DNA from: Tardiphaga sp.
Lineage (GTDB): Bacteria > Pseudomonadota > Alphaproteobacteria > Rhizobiales > Xanthobacteraceae
Length of the DNA stretch: 38,153 nucleotides
Direction of reading: 5' to 3'
Assembly: GCF_028290495.1 (NCBI RefSeq)
Contig: NZ_JAQGJT010000034.1
Location: 1-38,153 of the forward strand
Part shown: positions 1 through 9,102 of the stretch, in pieces
How the letters are laid out: the number at the start of each line of letters is the position of its first letter
How positions within the stretch are numbered: the first letter of the stretch is position 1
Made by a program: the position numbers and the translations under genes
The notes under the pieces: generated by a model
Told to the model about the DNA's origin: nothing
What the model saw: the letters and a program-made list of their open reading frames with translations, nothing else
Databases searched by the model: none

Positions 1-444
1 GCCGAGTTTCAGCAGTTGCGGCATGGCCGTCGCGAGTGCGAACGTGGCCAGCGCCAGATAAACGCCGCTCAGGCGCAGCGCCGGCAGTCCGAACAGAAAC
101 CCAAACACAAAGCAGATCAGTCCGGCGATCGGCAGCGTCAGCGCGTAGTTCATGCTGCCGTGTTCGATCAGGATCGCCGACGTGTAGGCGCCGAGCGCGT
201 AGAACGCGCTCTGGCCGAGCGAAAACTGTCCGCTGCCGCCGGTCAGGATATTGAGCGCAAGCACCGCGATGCCGTAGATCAGCACCGTGGTCATCTGGAA
301 GATGATGAAGTTCTTCACGAACAGCGGAACCACGAGGAACAGCACCAGCACCGTCAGCGACGTGCCGAGGCTGAGCGTCATCGCCTTCTTGGGCACGGCA
401 TCGATCGCCGGGGCTTCGGTGACGGTTTCCTGAACGGCGCTCAT
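1..444 (-). CDS. livM: Branched-chain-type ABC transporter permease LivM (partial, C-terminus beyond left edge)
   Basis: The first 148 codons of an inner-membrane permease are present; the 3' part lies outside the window. The protein begins MSAVQETVTE and, after a polar N-terminus of about 25 residues, is a run of hydrophobic helices with LNILTGGSGQFSLGQSAF, the glycine-rich motif typical of LivM permeases. LivM pairs with LivH to form the membrane channel of HAAT-family importers for branched-chain amino acids and, in many relatives, aromatic or dicarboxylic acids. Its ATG lies 2 bases after the livH stop, so it is the last gene seen of an iclR-livG-livF-livH-livM operon. The neighbouring dicarboxylate catabolic genes suggest that the substrate may be an organic acid rather than leucine; that is inference. 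The periplasmic binding protein is not in the window. Confidence 0.9.
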   Translation of the reverse strand, partial: MSAVQETVTEAPAIDAVPKKAMTLSLGTSLTVLVLFLVVPLFVKNFIIFQMTTVLIYGIAVLALNILTGGSGQFSLGQSAFYALGAYTSAILIEHGSMNYALTLPIAGLICFVFGFLFGLPALRLSGVYLALATFALATAMPQLLKLG

Positions 445-446
445 GA

Positions 447-1325
447 TCAAACTCGCTTCACGATGGGCCGGCCGAACAGGCCGGCGGGTTTGACGACCAG
501 CACGGTGATGATCAGCGCCAGCGCGATGGGCAGCTTCAGCTCGTTGCCGACACCGGGGATGTAGGTGCCGACGAGGTTCTCGAAGATGCCGACGAGGAAC
601 CCGCCGATGACCGCGCCGAGCGGGCTGGACAGCCCGCCGACGACCGCTGCGGCAAAGCCGTAGATCAGCACGCCGCCCATCATGTTCGGCTCGAGGAACA
701 CGACGGGAGCGATCAGCATGCCGGCGATCGAGCCGATCGCGGCCGCCATGCCCCAGCCCAGCGCAATCATCCAGCCGGTGTTGATGCCGACCAGCCGTGC
801 CGACTCAGGCATCGAGGCCGCGGCCCGCATAGCCAGACCGACGCGGGTATATCGGAAGAACCCGAACAGCAGCAGCAGCAGCACCAAGGTAACGCCGATC
901 ATGCCGGCTTGATGCGTCGAGATCAGCTGGCTGCCGAGGAACGGCGAGGAGCCGAACGGCGACGGGAACTGCTTGATGGTGAAATCCCACAGCAGCCCGG
1001 CGACGCTGTTGATGATCGCGAACAAAGCGATGAAGCCGGCGACATGCGTCAGGATCGGCGCCTTGGCGAGCGGCTTGAACAGCAGGCGTTCGATCACGAT
1101 GCCGCCGAGGAAGGAGATGATCAGCGTGAGCAGGAAGGCGCCCCAGTAGGGCACGCCCCACTGCATCATCTGCCAGGCGAGGAAGGTCGAGAACATCGCC
1201 ATTTCGCCTTGCGCGAAATTCAGATGATCGATGGCCTGATAGATCATCACCACCGCGAGCGCCATGCAGGCGTAGATCGCGCCGGTGGCGATGCCAGCCA
1301 GGACCTGATTGGTAAAGAGCTCCAT
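447..1325 (-). CDS. livH: Branched-chain-type ABC transporter permease LivH
   Basis: A 292-residue polytopic inner-membrane protein, full length for LivH. It starts MELFTNQVLAGIATGAIYA and carries the LNFAQGEMAMF segment characteristic of LivH permeases, then about eight hydrophobic helices ending in LVVKPAGLFGRP. With LivM it forms the translocation path. The ATG at 1325 is preceded by GAGGAA at good spacing and lies 9 bases after the livF stop; its own stop is 2 bases before livM, so the genes are co-transcribed and probably translationally coupled. The family transports branched-chain amino acids or related carboxylates; the substrate here cannot be read from the permease alone. Confidence 0.93.
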   Translation of the reverse strand: MELFTNQVLAGIATGAIYACMALAVVMIYQAIDHLNFAQGEMAMFSTFLAWQMMQWGVPYWGAFLLTLIISFLGGIVIERLLFKPLAKAPILTHVAGFIALFAIINSVAGLLWDFTIKQFPSPFGSSPFLGSQLISTHQAGMIGVTLVLLLLLFGFFRYTRVGLAMRAAASMPESARLVGINTGWMIALGWGMAAAIGSIAGMLIAPVVFLEPNMMGGVLIYGFAAAVVGGLSSPLGAVIGGFLVGIFENLVGTYIPGVGNELKLPIALALIITVLVVKPAGLFGRPIVKRV

Positions 1326-1334
1326 GCTGTTTCC

Positions 1335-2048
1335 TCAATATCCCAGGTACGATTTACGGACGTCTTCGTTGTTCGCGATCTCGTCGGCGGTGCCGGACAT
1401 CACGATGCGTCCTGTTTCGATCACGTAGGCCTTGTCGGCGAGTTCAAGCGCCAGCTGGGCGTTTTGCTCGACGACCAGGATGGTGACCTTGTCGTCGCGG
1501 TTGATCTTGCCGAGAATCTTGAACAGATCGCGCACGATCAGCGGTGCGAGGCCGAAAGAGGGCTCATCGAGCAGCATCAAGCGCGGCCGCAGCATCAGCG
1601 CGCGCGCGACCGCCAGCATCTGTTGTTCGCCGCCGGACAGCGTGCCGGCCTGCTGGGTGCTGCGTTCCTTCAGCTTCGGGAAGTGATCGTACATCCGCTC
1701 GATATCCGAGGCGATCGCCTTGGTATCCTTGCGGGTGATCGCGCCGAGCTGCAGGTTCTCTTCCACCGTCATCGTGCTGAAGGTGCCGCGGCCCTGCGGC
1801 ACATGCGCGATACCGAGCCGCACGATGTTCTCGGTGGTGCGGTTGCCGAGCTTGGCGCCTTCGAATTCGATCGTGCCGGTCGAGCGGATCATGTTGCAGA
1901 TCGCCCGCAGCGTCGTGGTCTTGCCGGCGCCGTTGGCGCCGAGCAGCGTGGTCATGCTGCCTTGCTGGAGATCGAACTCGAGACCATGCAGGGCCTGGAC
2001 CTGGCCGTAATAAGCGCGCAGGTCCTTCACGTTGAGCATTGAAGTCAT
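1335..2048 (-). CDS. livF: ABC transporter ATP-binding protein LivF
   Basis: A 237-residue cytoplasmic ATPase of the LivF type. Walker A GANGAGKTT is at about residues 38-46, the Q-loop within VPQGRG near 85, the signature LSGGEQQM at 137-144 and Walker B LMLLDEP at 157-163, followed by the VEQNA segment usual in LivF. It powers the LivHM permease together with LivG. The ATG at 2048 overlaps the livG stop by one base (TAATG on the coding strand), a translational-coupling arrangement, and a GGGGAG ribosome site lies about 9 bases upstream. A second in-frame ATG at 2039 is possible but lacks a better ribosome site. Confidence 0.93.
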   Translation of the reverse strand: MTSMLNVKDLRAYYGQVQALHGLEFDLQQGSMTTLLGANGAGKTTTLRAICNMIRSTGTIEFEGAKLGNRTTENIVRLGIAHVPQGRGTFSTMTVEENLQLGAITRKDTKAIASDIERMYDHFPKLKERSTQQAGTLSGGEQQMLAVARALMLRPRLMLLDEPSFGLAPLIVRDLFKILGKINRDDKVTILVVEQNAQLALELADKAYVIETGRIVMSGTADEIANNEDVRKSYLGY

Positions 2049-2854
2049 TAGTCTTTGCTCCCCAGATAGGCCTTGATGACGTCCGGGTCGTTCTGCACCT
2101 GATGCGGCGTGCCTTCGGCAAGTTTCTTGCCGAAGTTCAGTGCGACCACGTGGTCGGCGATCGACATCACCAGACCCATGTGATGCTCGACCAGCAGAAC
2201 CGTGACGCCGCGGTCGTCGCGGATGCGGCGGATCAGGTCGCCGAGGATGTAGACTTCCTCATGGTTGAGGCCGCCGGCGGGCTCGTCGAGCAGCAGGATC
2301 TTGGGCTCGGCAGCGAGCGCGCGCGCCAGCTCGACGCGCTTTTGCGTGCCGAACGGCAGGCCGGCCGTCACGGTATTCGCGACGTCGTGCAGGTCGAGAT
2401 AGGTGAGAATCTCATCGACGCGCCGATTGATCTCGGCCTCGCCCTTGCGCACCCACGGCAGCTTCAGCGAGTCGCTGATGATGTCGCTGTTGGTGCGGGC
2501 ATGGGTACCGATGCGGACATTGTCGCGAACGGAAAGATTTGGAAACAATGCAACGTTCTGGAAGGTACGGCCGATGCCGATCTCGGAGATCTTGTGCGGC
2601 GGGCGCTTCAGGATGGTCTCGCCTTCGAGCAGGATATCGCCCTTGCTCGGCTGATAGAGCCGGCTGAGGCAATTGAAGAGAGTAGTCTTGCCAGCGCCGT
2701 TCGGCCCGATCAGGCCGAGGATGTGGCCTTTCTGCATGTCGAACGAAACGCCGTTCAACGCAATGATACCTCCGAACACGACGCTGACGTCGCGAACCGT
2801 GAGCAAAGGCGCAACCGATCCGGCTGAGTCCTGTTGAACGAGTGCCTGCATCAT
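2048..2854 (-). CDS. livG: ABC transporter ATP-binding protein LivG
   Basis: A 268-residue ATPase, the LivG partner of LivF. Walker A GPNGAGKTT is at about 50-58, IGRTFQN with the Q-loop at 94-100, a degenerate signature LPFGTQKRVELARAL at 166-180, Walker B KILLLDEP at 185-192 and the H-switch VEHHM at 222-226. Both the degenerate signature and the ending (DPDVIKAYLG) are normal for LivG. Two adjacent ATG codons (2854 and 2851) could start it; the ribosome site is weak. It lies 60 bases downstream of the IclR-type gene on the same strand with no terminator visible between them, so the regulator and transporter probably share a transcript. Confidence 0.92.
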   Translation of the reverse strand: MMQALVQQDSAGSVAPLLTVRDVSVVFGGIIALNGVSFDMQKGHILGLIGPNGAGKTTLFNCLSRLYQPSKGDILLEGETILKRPPHKISEIGIGRTFQNVALFPNLSVRDNVRIGTHARTNSDIISDSLKLPWVRKGEAEINRRVDEILTYLDLHDVANTVTAGLPFGTQKRVELARALAAEPKILLLDEPAGGLNHEEVYILGDLIRRIRDDRGVTVLLVEHHMGLVMSIADHVVALNFGKKLAEGTPHQVQNDPDVIKAYLGSKD

Positions 2855-2914
2855 TTGCGGCAGCCCCAGGTCGCACGGTGCGGCATATCTTGCCGAAGGC
2901 CATTGCGACGAAGG

Positions 2915-3784
2915 TTATCTGATCCCATCAACCACACGAGCAACTTTCCCTCCTGGTTTGATTTTTTTTGTTTCTGATTTTTGTACATGCGGTGCGGCGG
3001 AGCCGCCCAGCGCTGTTTCGATGTTCCTTACCATCGCCAACAGGCGAGGTCCAATGTCCTCACGGAGGCGCTCTTCCGAAAAACGAAACGCAGGCGCGCC
3101 GCAATTGAAGGCATACGGTCCAGTGCCATCATTTAGTATAAGAGCGACACCGACCGCGTGGACATCGTCCTGCCACTCTCCTGCAGAGATAACGAATCCG
3201 TGGCGGGCTACCATTTCGCCGGCACGTTCCAGCCCGTCGCGCATCTTCGACCAGCGGCTGCCATAGTGCTCGCGGAACTCGCGCAACAATTGGGCGCGCT
3301 CTTCCGCCGGCAATGCCCAGTAATAGGCGCGGCCCATCGCCGTCGTCGCAATCGGGATTCGCGAGCCGACGTCGAGCTGAACGCCCACGGTAAGGCTCGA
3401 TCGGCTTTGCCCGAAATAGATCATGCTGAGTCGGTCGCGCGCGCCGACAGCGACGGCACCGCCGGTCTGTCGCATCAACTCGTCACGGAAGCTTTCGGAG
3501 AGATGCTTAACGCCCAGGTTCGCAAGTGCGGCATACCCCAGGGCCATGGCTGCTGGCGCGAGTTGATACTTCTCGAACCGGGGGACCTGTGTAAGGTAGC
3601 CAAGTTTGGTGAGCGTATAGGTCAACCGCGAAATGGTTGGCTTCGGCAAATTCGTACGGGCAGCAATCTCCTGATTGCCGAGAAGCCCGTCGTTGGGGCG
3701 GAATGCACGCAATACATCAAGGCCACGGGCAAGCGCGACGACAAAGCTGCGATCGGTCGCCACTGTTTTGGCCGCACGTTTCAT
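2915..3784 (-). CDS. IclR-family transcriptional regulator, divergent from the pim cluster
   Basis: A 289-residue regulator. Residues about 12-80 form the winged helix-turn-helix (ALARGLDVLRAF, then LPKPTISRLTYTLTKLGYL as recognition helix and wing); residues about 85-255 form the effector-binding domain (GARDRLSMIYFG, TAMGRAYYWAL, GFVISAGEWQ). The tail after 255 is lysine-rich and likely disordered. IclR proteins bind short palindromes as dimers of dimers and usually respond to aromatic or carboxylic acids. I chose ATG 3784 over an upstream in-frame ATG at 3919: the longer form would add 45 residues unlike the family, run through the promoter region and overlap pimF. Location between the liv transporter and the pim genes makes it the likely local regulator; activator or repressor is not decidable from sequence. 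Confidence 0.88.
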   Translation of the reverse strand: MKRAAKTVATDRSFVVALARGLDVLRAFRPNDGLLGNQEIAARTNLPKPTISRLTYTLTKLGYLTQVPRFEKYQLAPAAMALGYAALANLGVKHLSESFRDELMRQTGGAVAVGARDRLSMIYFGQSRSSLTVGVQLDVGSRIPIATTAMGRAYYWALPAEERAQLLREFREHYGSRWSKMRDGLERAGEMVARHGFVISAGEWQDDVHAVGVALILNDGTGPYAFNCGAPAFRFSEERLREDIGPRLLAMVRNIETALGGSAAPHVQKSETKKIKPGGKVARVVDGIR

Positions 3785-3850
3785 GCTTGGTTGCGCTTCC
3801 CTCGTTGACAAGGGACGTGCTTCAAAATAACCCTCGCTGTCAAGATGTGG

Positions 3851-3879
3851 AATTAAATTTCGCACTGCGAAACTGACAA
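3851..3879 (-). promoter_or_regulatory. Predicted iclR promoter
   Basis: On the minus strand TTGTCA (complement of 3874-3879) is followed after exactly 17 bases by TTAATT (complement of 3851-3856). This is a good sigma-70-like fit and points at the IclR-type gene starting at 3784. The whole spacer is occupied by the 15-bp palindrome at 3858-3872. Confidence 0.5.
3858..3872. promoter_or_regulatory. Perfect 15-bp palindrome, candidate IclR operator
   Basis: TTTCGCA-C-TGCGAAA is a perfect inverted repeat with 7-bp arms and a single central base, in the 118-bp gap between the divergent iclR and pimF genes. Size and symmetry match known IclR-family operators. It lies inside the spacer of the predicted iclR promoter and 30 bases upstream of the pimF start codon, so binding there could control both directions. 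Confidence 0.6.
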
Positions 3880-3902
3880 AAACAATGTCCAAGGAGAATG
3901 CC

Positions 3903-5990
3903 GTGAACGATGTCGTCAAGCTCGAACGTCATGATGTGATTGCGGTTGTCACGGTCAACTCCCCTCCGGTGAACGCGCTCAGTGCGGCTGTTCGTCGCGG
4001 CATTTTTGAATCGATCAAGACTGCCGCAGCCGATCCGGAAGTTCAGGCGATCGTGCTGGCCTGCGCCGGCCGCACCTTTATCGCCGGCGCCGACATCACC
4101 GAATTCGGCAAGCCGCCGCAGTCGCCCAGCCTCAACGAGGTGATCGCGGAGATCGAAAACTGCGGCAAGCCGGTGATCGCGGCGATCCACGGCACCGCGC
4201 TCGGCGGCGGTCTCGAAATCACGCTCGGCTGTCATTTCCGTGTCGCGACAAAAGAAGCGAAACTCGGCCTTCCCGAAGTGAAGCTCGGCCTGTTGCCGGG
4301 CGCCGGCGGTACCCAGCGACTGCCGCGCGCGGTCGGTCCGGAACTCGGCGTCAAGATGATCGTGACCGGCGAGCCGATCGGCGCTGCCGAAGCCCTTAAG
4401 AACGGCTTGATCGAGGAGATCGTCGAAGGTCCGGCGTCGGGCGCGGAAGCGTTCGCGCGCAAGGTGGTCGCCGAGAAGCGCCCGCTGCGCATCCTGCGCA
4501 ACGATGATTCGAAGCTCGCCGCCGCCCGTGCCGATCGCTCGATCTTCACCAATGCAGCAGCTGCTGCCAACAAGAAGAACCGCGGTCTCGAAGCGCCGCT
4601 GGCCTGCGCCGAAGCGGTGAGCTGGACGCTCGATCTACCGTTCGACGAAGCCATGAAGAAAGAGCGCGAGAGCTTCCTGCGTCTTGTCGCCGGTGACCAG
4701 TCTAAGGCGCAGCGTTATGCGTTCTTCTCCGAGCGCGAAGCCGCCAAGGTGCAGAACGTGCCGGAAGGCGTCAAGCCGCGTCCGGTCGAGCGCGTCGCCA
4801 TCATCGGCGCCGGCACCATGGGCGGCGGTATTGCGATGTCGTTCGCCAATGCCGGCATTCCTGTCACGCTGATCGAGACAGGCGAAGAGCAGCTCAAGCG
4901 CGGCATGGGCATCATGCAGAAGAACTATGACGCGACCGCCGCGCGCGGCGGCATTCCCGCCGATGCGCCTGCCAAGCGCATGGCGCTGATCACCGGCGTG
5001 GTCGGACTGGAGAACGTCAAGGACGCCGACCTCATCATCGAGGCCGTGTTCGAAACGATGGCGATCAAGAAGGAAGTGTTCACCGCGCTCGACGCCTACG
5101 CCAAGCCGGGCGCCGTGCTGGCCAGCAACACCTCGTATCTCAACATCGATGAGATCGCGCAGGTGACCAAGCGTCCGCAGGACGTGCTCGGCATGCACTT
5201 CTTCTCGCCCGCCAACGTCATGAAGCTGTGCGAGATCGTCCGCGCCGACAAGACCGCGCCGGACGCTCTGGTGACCGCCGTTGCCGTCGCCCGCAGGATC
5301 GCCAAGGTGCCGGCGGTGGTCGGCGTCGCCGATGGCTTCGTCGGCAATCGCATGCTGGCGGCCCGTTCCAAGCAGTCCGAGAAGCTGTTGTTCGAAGGCG
5401 CGCTGCCGCAGCAGGTTGATGCTGTCGTCACCAAATTCGGCATGCCGATGGGGCCGTTCGCGATGGGCGATCTCGCCGGCCTCGACATCGGCTGGCGTTC
5501 GCGCAAGGACCGCGGCATCACCTCGCCGATCGCGGACGCGCTGTGCGAAGCCGGCCGCTTCGGCCAGAAGGCCGGCAAGGGCTACTACAAGTATGAAGCC
5601 GGCTCGCGTGCGCCGGTTCCTGATCCGGATGTCGAGAAGCTGATCGACGACACCTGCAAGAGCCTCGGCCTGACCCGTCGCATCGTCAGCGACGAGGAAA
5701 TCCTTGAGCGCATGATGTATCCGATGATCAACGAAGGCGCCCGCATTCTTGAGGAGAAGGTCGCCTCGCGTCCGAGCGATATCGACGTGATCTGGCTGTA
5801 CGGCTACGGCTGGCCGATCTACCGCGGCGGCCCGATGTTTTACGCCGACCAGGTTGGCCTCAAGCATGTCGCCGAACGACTGTCGTTCTACGCCAAGCAG
5901 GCCAACGATCCCTCGCTGGAGCCCTCCGCGCTGTTGAAGCGCCTTGCCGACGAAGGCAAGACCTTCGCGTCGCTGGCGAAGTCTGCGTGA
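3903..5990 (+). CDS. pimF: Bifunctional enoyl-CoA hydratase / 3-hydroxyacyl-CoA dehydrogenase (PimF/FadJ type)
   Basis: A 695-residue cytoplasmic multifunctional beta-oxidation enzyme that hydrates 2-enoyl-CoA and then oxidises the 3-hydroxyacyl-CoA with NAD. The crotonase domain spans about 1-190 with oxyanion-hole GADITEF and the two catalytic glutamates Glu105 (GGGLE) and Glu125 (LPEVKLGL), spaced 20 apart as in FadB. The dehydrogenase domain begins near 296 with the dinucleotide motif GAGTMGGGI (302-310), Ser408-Asn409 and catalytic His432 in MHFFSPANVM; the C-terminal dehydrogenase repeat follows to about 680. I start it at GTG 3903, which has AAGGAG 6 bases upstream; the in-frame ATG at 3885 has none. 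First gene of a cluster ordered like the R. palustris pimFABCDE operon for dicarboxylate degradation, hence the symbol. It is divergent from the IclR-type regulator. Confidence 0.9.
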   Translation: MNDVVKLERHDVIAVVTVNSPPVNALSAAVRRGIFESIKTAAADPEVQAIVLACAGRTFIAGADITEFGKPPQSPSLNEVIAEIENCGKPVIAAIHGTALGGGLEITLGCHFRVATKEAKLGLPEVKLGLLPGAGGTQRLPRAVGPELGVKMIVTGEPIGAAEALKNGLIEEIVEGPASGAEAFARKVVAEKRPLRILRNDDSKLAAARADRSIFTNAAAAANKKNRGLEAPLACAEAVSWTLDLPFDEAMKKERESFLRLVAGDQSKAQRYAFFSEREAAKVQNVPEGVKPRPVERVAIIGAGTMGGGIAMSFANAGIPVTLIETGEEQLKRGMGIMQKNYDATAARGGIPADAPAKRMALITGVVGLENVKDADLIIEAVFETMAIKKEVFTALDAYAKPGAVLASNTSYLNIDEIAQVTKRPQDVLGMHFFSPANVMKLCEIVRADKTAPDALVTAVAVARRIAKVPAVVGVADGFVGNRMLAARSKQSEKLLFEGALPQQVDAVVTKFGMPMGPFAMGDLAGLDIGWRSRKDRGITSPIADALCEAGRFGQKAGKGYYKYEAGSRAPVPDPDVEKLIDDTCKSLGLTRRIVSDEEILERMMYPMINEGARILEEKVASRPSDIDVIWLYGYGWPIYRGGPMFYADQVGLKHVAERLSFYAKQANDPSLEPSALLKRLADEGKTFASLAKSA

Positions 5991-6024
5991 TGAAGATGAG
6001 CCCGCCGCGCGCGCTGCTTCACCT

Positions 6025-6042
6025 CTCCCCGCTTGCGGGGAG
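6025..6042. repeat. Short GC-rich hairpin after pimF
   Basis: CTCCCCGC-TT-GCGGGGAG is a perfect 8-bp stem with a two-base loop, 34 bases after the pimF stop. It is followed by a G-rich run, not a T-run, so it is a poor rho-independent terminator. It looks like one of the short dispersed palindromes of this genome. Confidence 0.6.
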
Positions 6043-6076
6043 GGGGCGGGGGTGGTCCGCGGGCGACGGTGCTCGC

Positions 6077-6197
6077 GTGTCGTCCCCGCGAAAGCGGGGA
6101 CACATACACGCTGAACTCGCGGTTGGACGTTGTAAAAATCGCCGCTTTCAATTTTTGATATCGAGGTTATGGGTCCCCGCTTTCGCGGGGACGACAT
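6077..6197. repeat. REP-like inverted doublet in the pimF-pimA gap
   Basis: Two copies of a 23-base unit lie in inverted orientation at 6079-6101 and 6173-6195 and are exact reverse complements of each other. Each copy is itself a hairpin (core CCCCGCGAAAGCGGGG). About 70 bases separate them. Similarity extends a few bases beyond each unit. The paired-palindrome layout resembles REP doublets or a small non-autonomous element. Confidence 0.8.
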
Positions 6198-6228
6198 GCA
6201 AATCGGACAAGCCCCAGGTACATCGCGC

Positions 6229-7914
6229 ATGACCTATCCCGGCGAAAAATTCTATCCCCAAGGTCTGTTCTGGAATGCGCCGATCGCGCGCGGCACGCTG
6301 CCGGACCTGCTGTCGAAGGCCGCTGCCGATTTCGGCGACCGCACCTCGATCGAATTTCGCGACCGGCCGCACAGTTTCAACGCGCTTGAAACCAGGGCCG
6401 AGATCGCCGCCGCGGCCTTCCTGCGCGCCGGCTACGGCCGGGGCACCTCGATCGGGCTGTTCCTCGGCAATACGCCGGACCATCCGGTGAATTTTTTCGG
6501 CGCGCTGAAGGCCGGCGCGCGGCTGGTGCATCTGTCGCCGCTCGATGGCGAGCGCGCGCTGTCGCACAAGCTGAGCGATTCCGGCACACGGGTGCTGGTC
6601 ACCAGCAACCTCGCCGCGCTGCTGCCGATGGCGCTGAAATTCTTCGACAAGGGCCTGCTCGACAAGCTCATCGTCTGCGAGGACGACGAGTGGGGCGCAG
6701 TCGGCACGCCGCAGTTGCCGCTGCCGGCCCATCCGGCAATCGTTACCTTCCGGCAATTCGTCGAAGGCGCCGCGCCGCCGGCGCAATGGCCGGCCATTTC
6801 CCCCGACGATGTCGCGCTGCTGCAATATACCGGCGGCACTACCGGCCTGCCGAAAGGCGCGATGCTCAGCCACAGCAATCTCACCTCTGCGGTGTCGATC
6901 TACACCGCCTGGGGCGCCGCAGCGCGGGCCGAGCGCAACGTGGTCGAGCGCGTGATCTGCGTGCTGCCGCTGTTCCATATCTACGCGCTCACGGTGATCC
7001 TGCTCAGCCGGATCAGCCTCGGCGACGTGATCTCGCTTCACCAGCGTTTCGATACCAATGCCGTGCTCAACGACATCGAGATCAAGCGCGCGACCGTGTT
7101 TCCCGGCGTGCCGACGATGTGGATCGCAATCGCCGGTGATCCCACGCTGGAGAAGCGCGACCTGTCGTCGCTGGTCGTGGCCGGGTCGGGCGGCGCGCCG
7201 CTGCCGGACGAGGTTGCGCGGCTGTTCGAGCAGAAGACCGGCCTCAAGCTGAAGAGCGGCTGGGGCATGACCGAGACCTGCTCGCCAGGCACGGCGCATC
7301 CTGCCATCGGGCCGGCCAAGCCCGGATCGATCGGCCTGATGATGCCGGGCATCGAGATGGATGTGGTTGCACTCGACGATCCCGCGAAGGTGCTTGCCTC
7401 CGGCGCGACCGGTGAAATCCGCATCCGGGGTCCGAACGTCACCAGAGGTTACTGGAATCGCGAACAGGAATCCGCCGGCTCGTTCGTTGGCGATCATTTC
7501 CTGACCGGCGACATCGGCTACATGGATGACGACGGCTATTTTTATCTCGTCGATCGCAAGAAGGACATGATCATCTCCGGTGGCTTTAACGTCTATCCGC
7601 AGATGATCGAGCAGGCGATCTACGAACACCCCGGCGTCCACGAGGTCATCGTGATCGGCGTCACCGATCCATATCGCGGCGAGGCGGCGAAAGCCTTCAT
7701 CAAGTTGCGCCCTGGCGCCGTGCCGTTCACCGCCGATGAGCTTCGCGACTTCCTGACCGGCAAGCTCGGCAAGCACGAATTGCCGGCCGCGGTGGAGTTC
7801 GTCGATGACCTGCCGCGCACCGCGGTCGGAAAACTCTCGCGCCACGCCTTGCGCGCGCAGCATCCTTCGCCAACTATCAGCCAACAACAAACCGCCACCG
7901 GAGGCCGCCCATGA
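6229..7914 (+). CDS. pimA: Acyl-CoA synthetase, dicarboxylate-CoA ligase type (PimA)
   Basis: A 561-residue AMP-forming acyl-CoA ligase that activates a carboxylic acid to its CoA thioester using ATP. Visible motifs are the P-loop-like [12 protein letters not shown] (200-211), GWGMTETCS, the hinge region [16 protein letters not shown], and the C-terminal [10 protein letters not shown] with the adenylation lysine. Family length is about 550. I start at ATG 6229 (MTYPGEKF): the reading frame stays open to ATG 6169, but those residues (MGPRFRGDD) are encoded by the repeat at 6173-6195 and are not protein sequence typical of the family; ATG 6196 is the other alternative. It lies second in the pim-like cluster and its stop overlaps the pimB start (ATGA). 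In R. palustris PimA activates pimelate and other dicarboxylates and fatty acids; substrate range here is inferred from context. Confidence 0.88.
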   Translation: MTYPGEKFYPQGLFWNAPIARGTLPDLLSKAAADFGDRTSIEFRDRPHSFNALETRAEIAAAAFLRAGYGRGTSIGLFLGNTPDHPVNFFGALKAGARLVHLSPLDGERALSHKLSDSGTRVLVTSNLAALLPMALKFFDKGLLDKLIVCEDDEWGAVGTPQLPLPAHPAIVTFRQFVEGAAPPAQWPAISPDDVALLQYTGGTTGLPKGAMLSHSNLTSAVSIYTAWGAAARAERNVVERVICVLPLFHIYALTVILLSRISLGDVISLHQRFDTNAVLNDIEIKRATVFPGVPTMWIAIAGDPTLEKRDLSSLVVAGSGGAPLPDEVARLFEQKTGLKLKSGWGMTETCSPGTAHPAIGPAKPGSIGLMMPGIEMDVVALDDPAKVLASGATGEIRIRGPNVTRGYWNREQESAGSFVGDHFLTGDIGYMDDDGYFYLVDRKKDMIISGGFNVYPQMIEQAIYEHPGVHEVIVIGVTDPYRGEAAKAFIKLRPGAVPFTADELRDFLTGKLGKHELPAAVEFVDDLPRTAVGKLSRHALRAQHPSPTISQQQTATGGRP

Positions 7915-9098
7915 CCGAAGCCGTAATCGTTTCCACCGCACGCACCCCGATCGGCAAGGCCTATCGCGGCGCGCTGAACGCCACCGAAGGCGCGACGCTG
8001 CTCGGCCATGCCATCGAGCATGCCGTCAAGCGCGCCGGGCTCGACCCCCGGGAAATCGAGGACGTGGTGATGGGCGCAGCCCTTCAGCAGGGCTCGACCG
8101 GCGGCAATATCGCCCGCAAGGCGCTGCTCCGTGCCGGGCTTCCCGTCACGACCGGCGGCACCACCATCGACCGCCAGTGCGCTTCCGGCCTGCAGGCGAT
8201 TGCGCTGGCGGCGCGCTCGGTGATCTTCGACGGTGTCGAGATAGCGATCGGCGGCGGTGGCGAGTCGATCTCGCTGGTGCAGAACGAACACGCCAACAAA
8301 TTCCACACCGTCGATCCCGAACTGATGAAGATCAAGTCGGACGTCTACATGCCGATGCTCGACACCGCCGAGACCGTGGCGAAGCGCTACAACATCTCGC
8401 GCGAGCGCCAGGACGAATACTCGCTGGAAAGCCAGCGCCGCACCGCCGCTGCCCAGCAGGGCGGCAAGTTCAACGACGAGATCGCTGCCATCACCACGAA
8501 AATGGGCGTAGCCGACAAGGCGACCGGCGAAGTCACCTTCAAGGACATCACGCTGTCGAAGGACGAAGGCCCGCGGCCCGAGACTACGGCCGAAGGCCTC
8601 GCCGGCCTCAAGGCCGTGCGCGGCGAGGGCTTCTCGATCACCGCCGGCAATGCCTCGCAGCTCTCGGACGGCGCCAGCGCCACCGTGATCATGAGCGACA
8701 AGACCGCGGCCGCGAAGGGCTTGACCCCGCTCGGCATCTTCCGCGGCTTCGTCTCCGCCGGCTGCGAGCCGGACGAAATGGGCATCGGGCCCGTGTTCGC
8801 CGTGCCGCGCCTGTTGAAGCGTCATGGCCTCAAGGTCGAGGATATCGATCTGTGGGAGCTCAACGAGGCGTTCGCGGTGCAGGTGCTGTATTGCCGTGAC
8901 AAGCTCGGAATCGATCCGGAAAAGCTGAACGTCAACGGCGGCGCGATCTCGGTCGGCCATCCCTACGGCATGTCCGGCGCACGGCTGACCGGCCACGCGC
9001 TGATCGAAGGCCGTCGCCGCAAGGCGAAGTACGCGGTCGTCACTATGTGCGTCGGCGGCGGCATGGGCTCGGCGGGACTTTTTGAGATCATTCACTAG
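7911..9098 (+). CDS. pimB: Acetyl-CoA acyltransferase (thiolase, PimB type)
   Basis: A 395-residue thiolase that cleaves 3-oxoacyl-CoA with CoA to acetyl-CoA and a shortened acyl-CoA, the last step of each beta-oxidation turn. The nucleophile Cys90 lies in DRQCASGLQ, His350 in [10 protein letters not shown] and the second catalytic Cys380 in MCVGGGMG; the HEAF-like motif is NEAFAVQ. Length is normal. The start ATG overlaps the pimA stop in ATGA, and GGAGG lies 6 bases upstream, so it is translationally coupled to pimA. This is the only junction of the pim cluster without a repeat. It follows the ligase as in the R. palustris pim operon. Confidence 0.9.
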   Translation: MTEAVIVSTARTPIGKAYRGALNATEGATLLGHAIEHAVKRAGLDPREIEDVVMGAALQQGSTGGNIARKALLRAGLPVTTGGTTIDRQCASGLQAIALAARSVIFDGVEIAIGGGGESISLVQNEHANKFHTVDPELMKIKSDVYMPMLDTAETVAKRYNISRERQDEYSLESQRRTAAAQQGGKFNDEIAAITTKMGVADKATGEVTFKDITLSKDEGPRPETTAEGLAGLKAVRGEGFSITAGNASQLSDGASATVIMSDKTAAAKGLTPLGIFRGFVSAGCEPDEMGIGPVFAVPRLLKRHGLKVEDIDLWELNEAFAVQVLYCRDKLGIDPEKLNVNGGAISVGHPYGMSGARLTGHALIEGRRRKAKYAVVTMCVGGGMGSAGLFEIIH

Positions 9099-9102
9099 CA
9101 CT

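Noticed and set aside
2950..2995. T-rich run resembling a terminator
   Set aside because: It lies inside the 3' coding end of the IclR-type gene (a lysine-rich tail), has no stem before it, and its T-run is on the wrong strand for that gene.
3785..3919. Longer N-terminus for the IclR-type regulator from ATG 3919
   Set aside because: The extra 45 residues would be encoded by the divergent promoter region and overlap the pimF start; ATG 3784 begins at the usual family position.
4635..7941. Long minus-strand frames opposite pimF and pimA
   Set aside because: They are antisense to well-supported enzymes and read through the repeat doublet, yielding the typical SPRKRG/PAFAGTT peptide and no recognisable domain.
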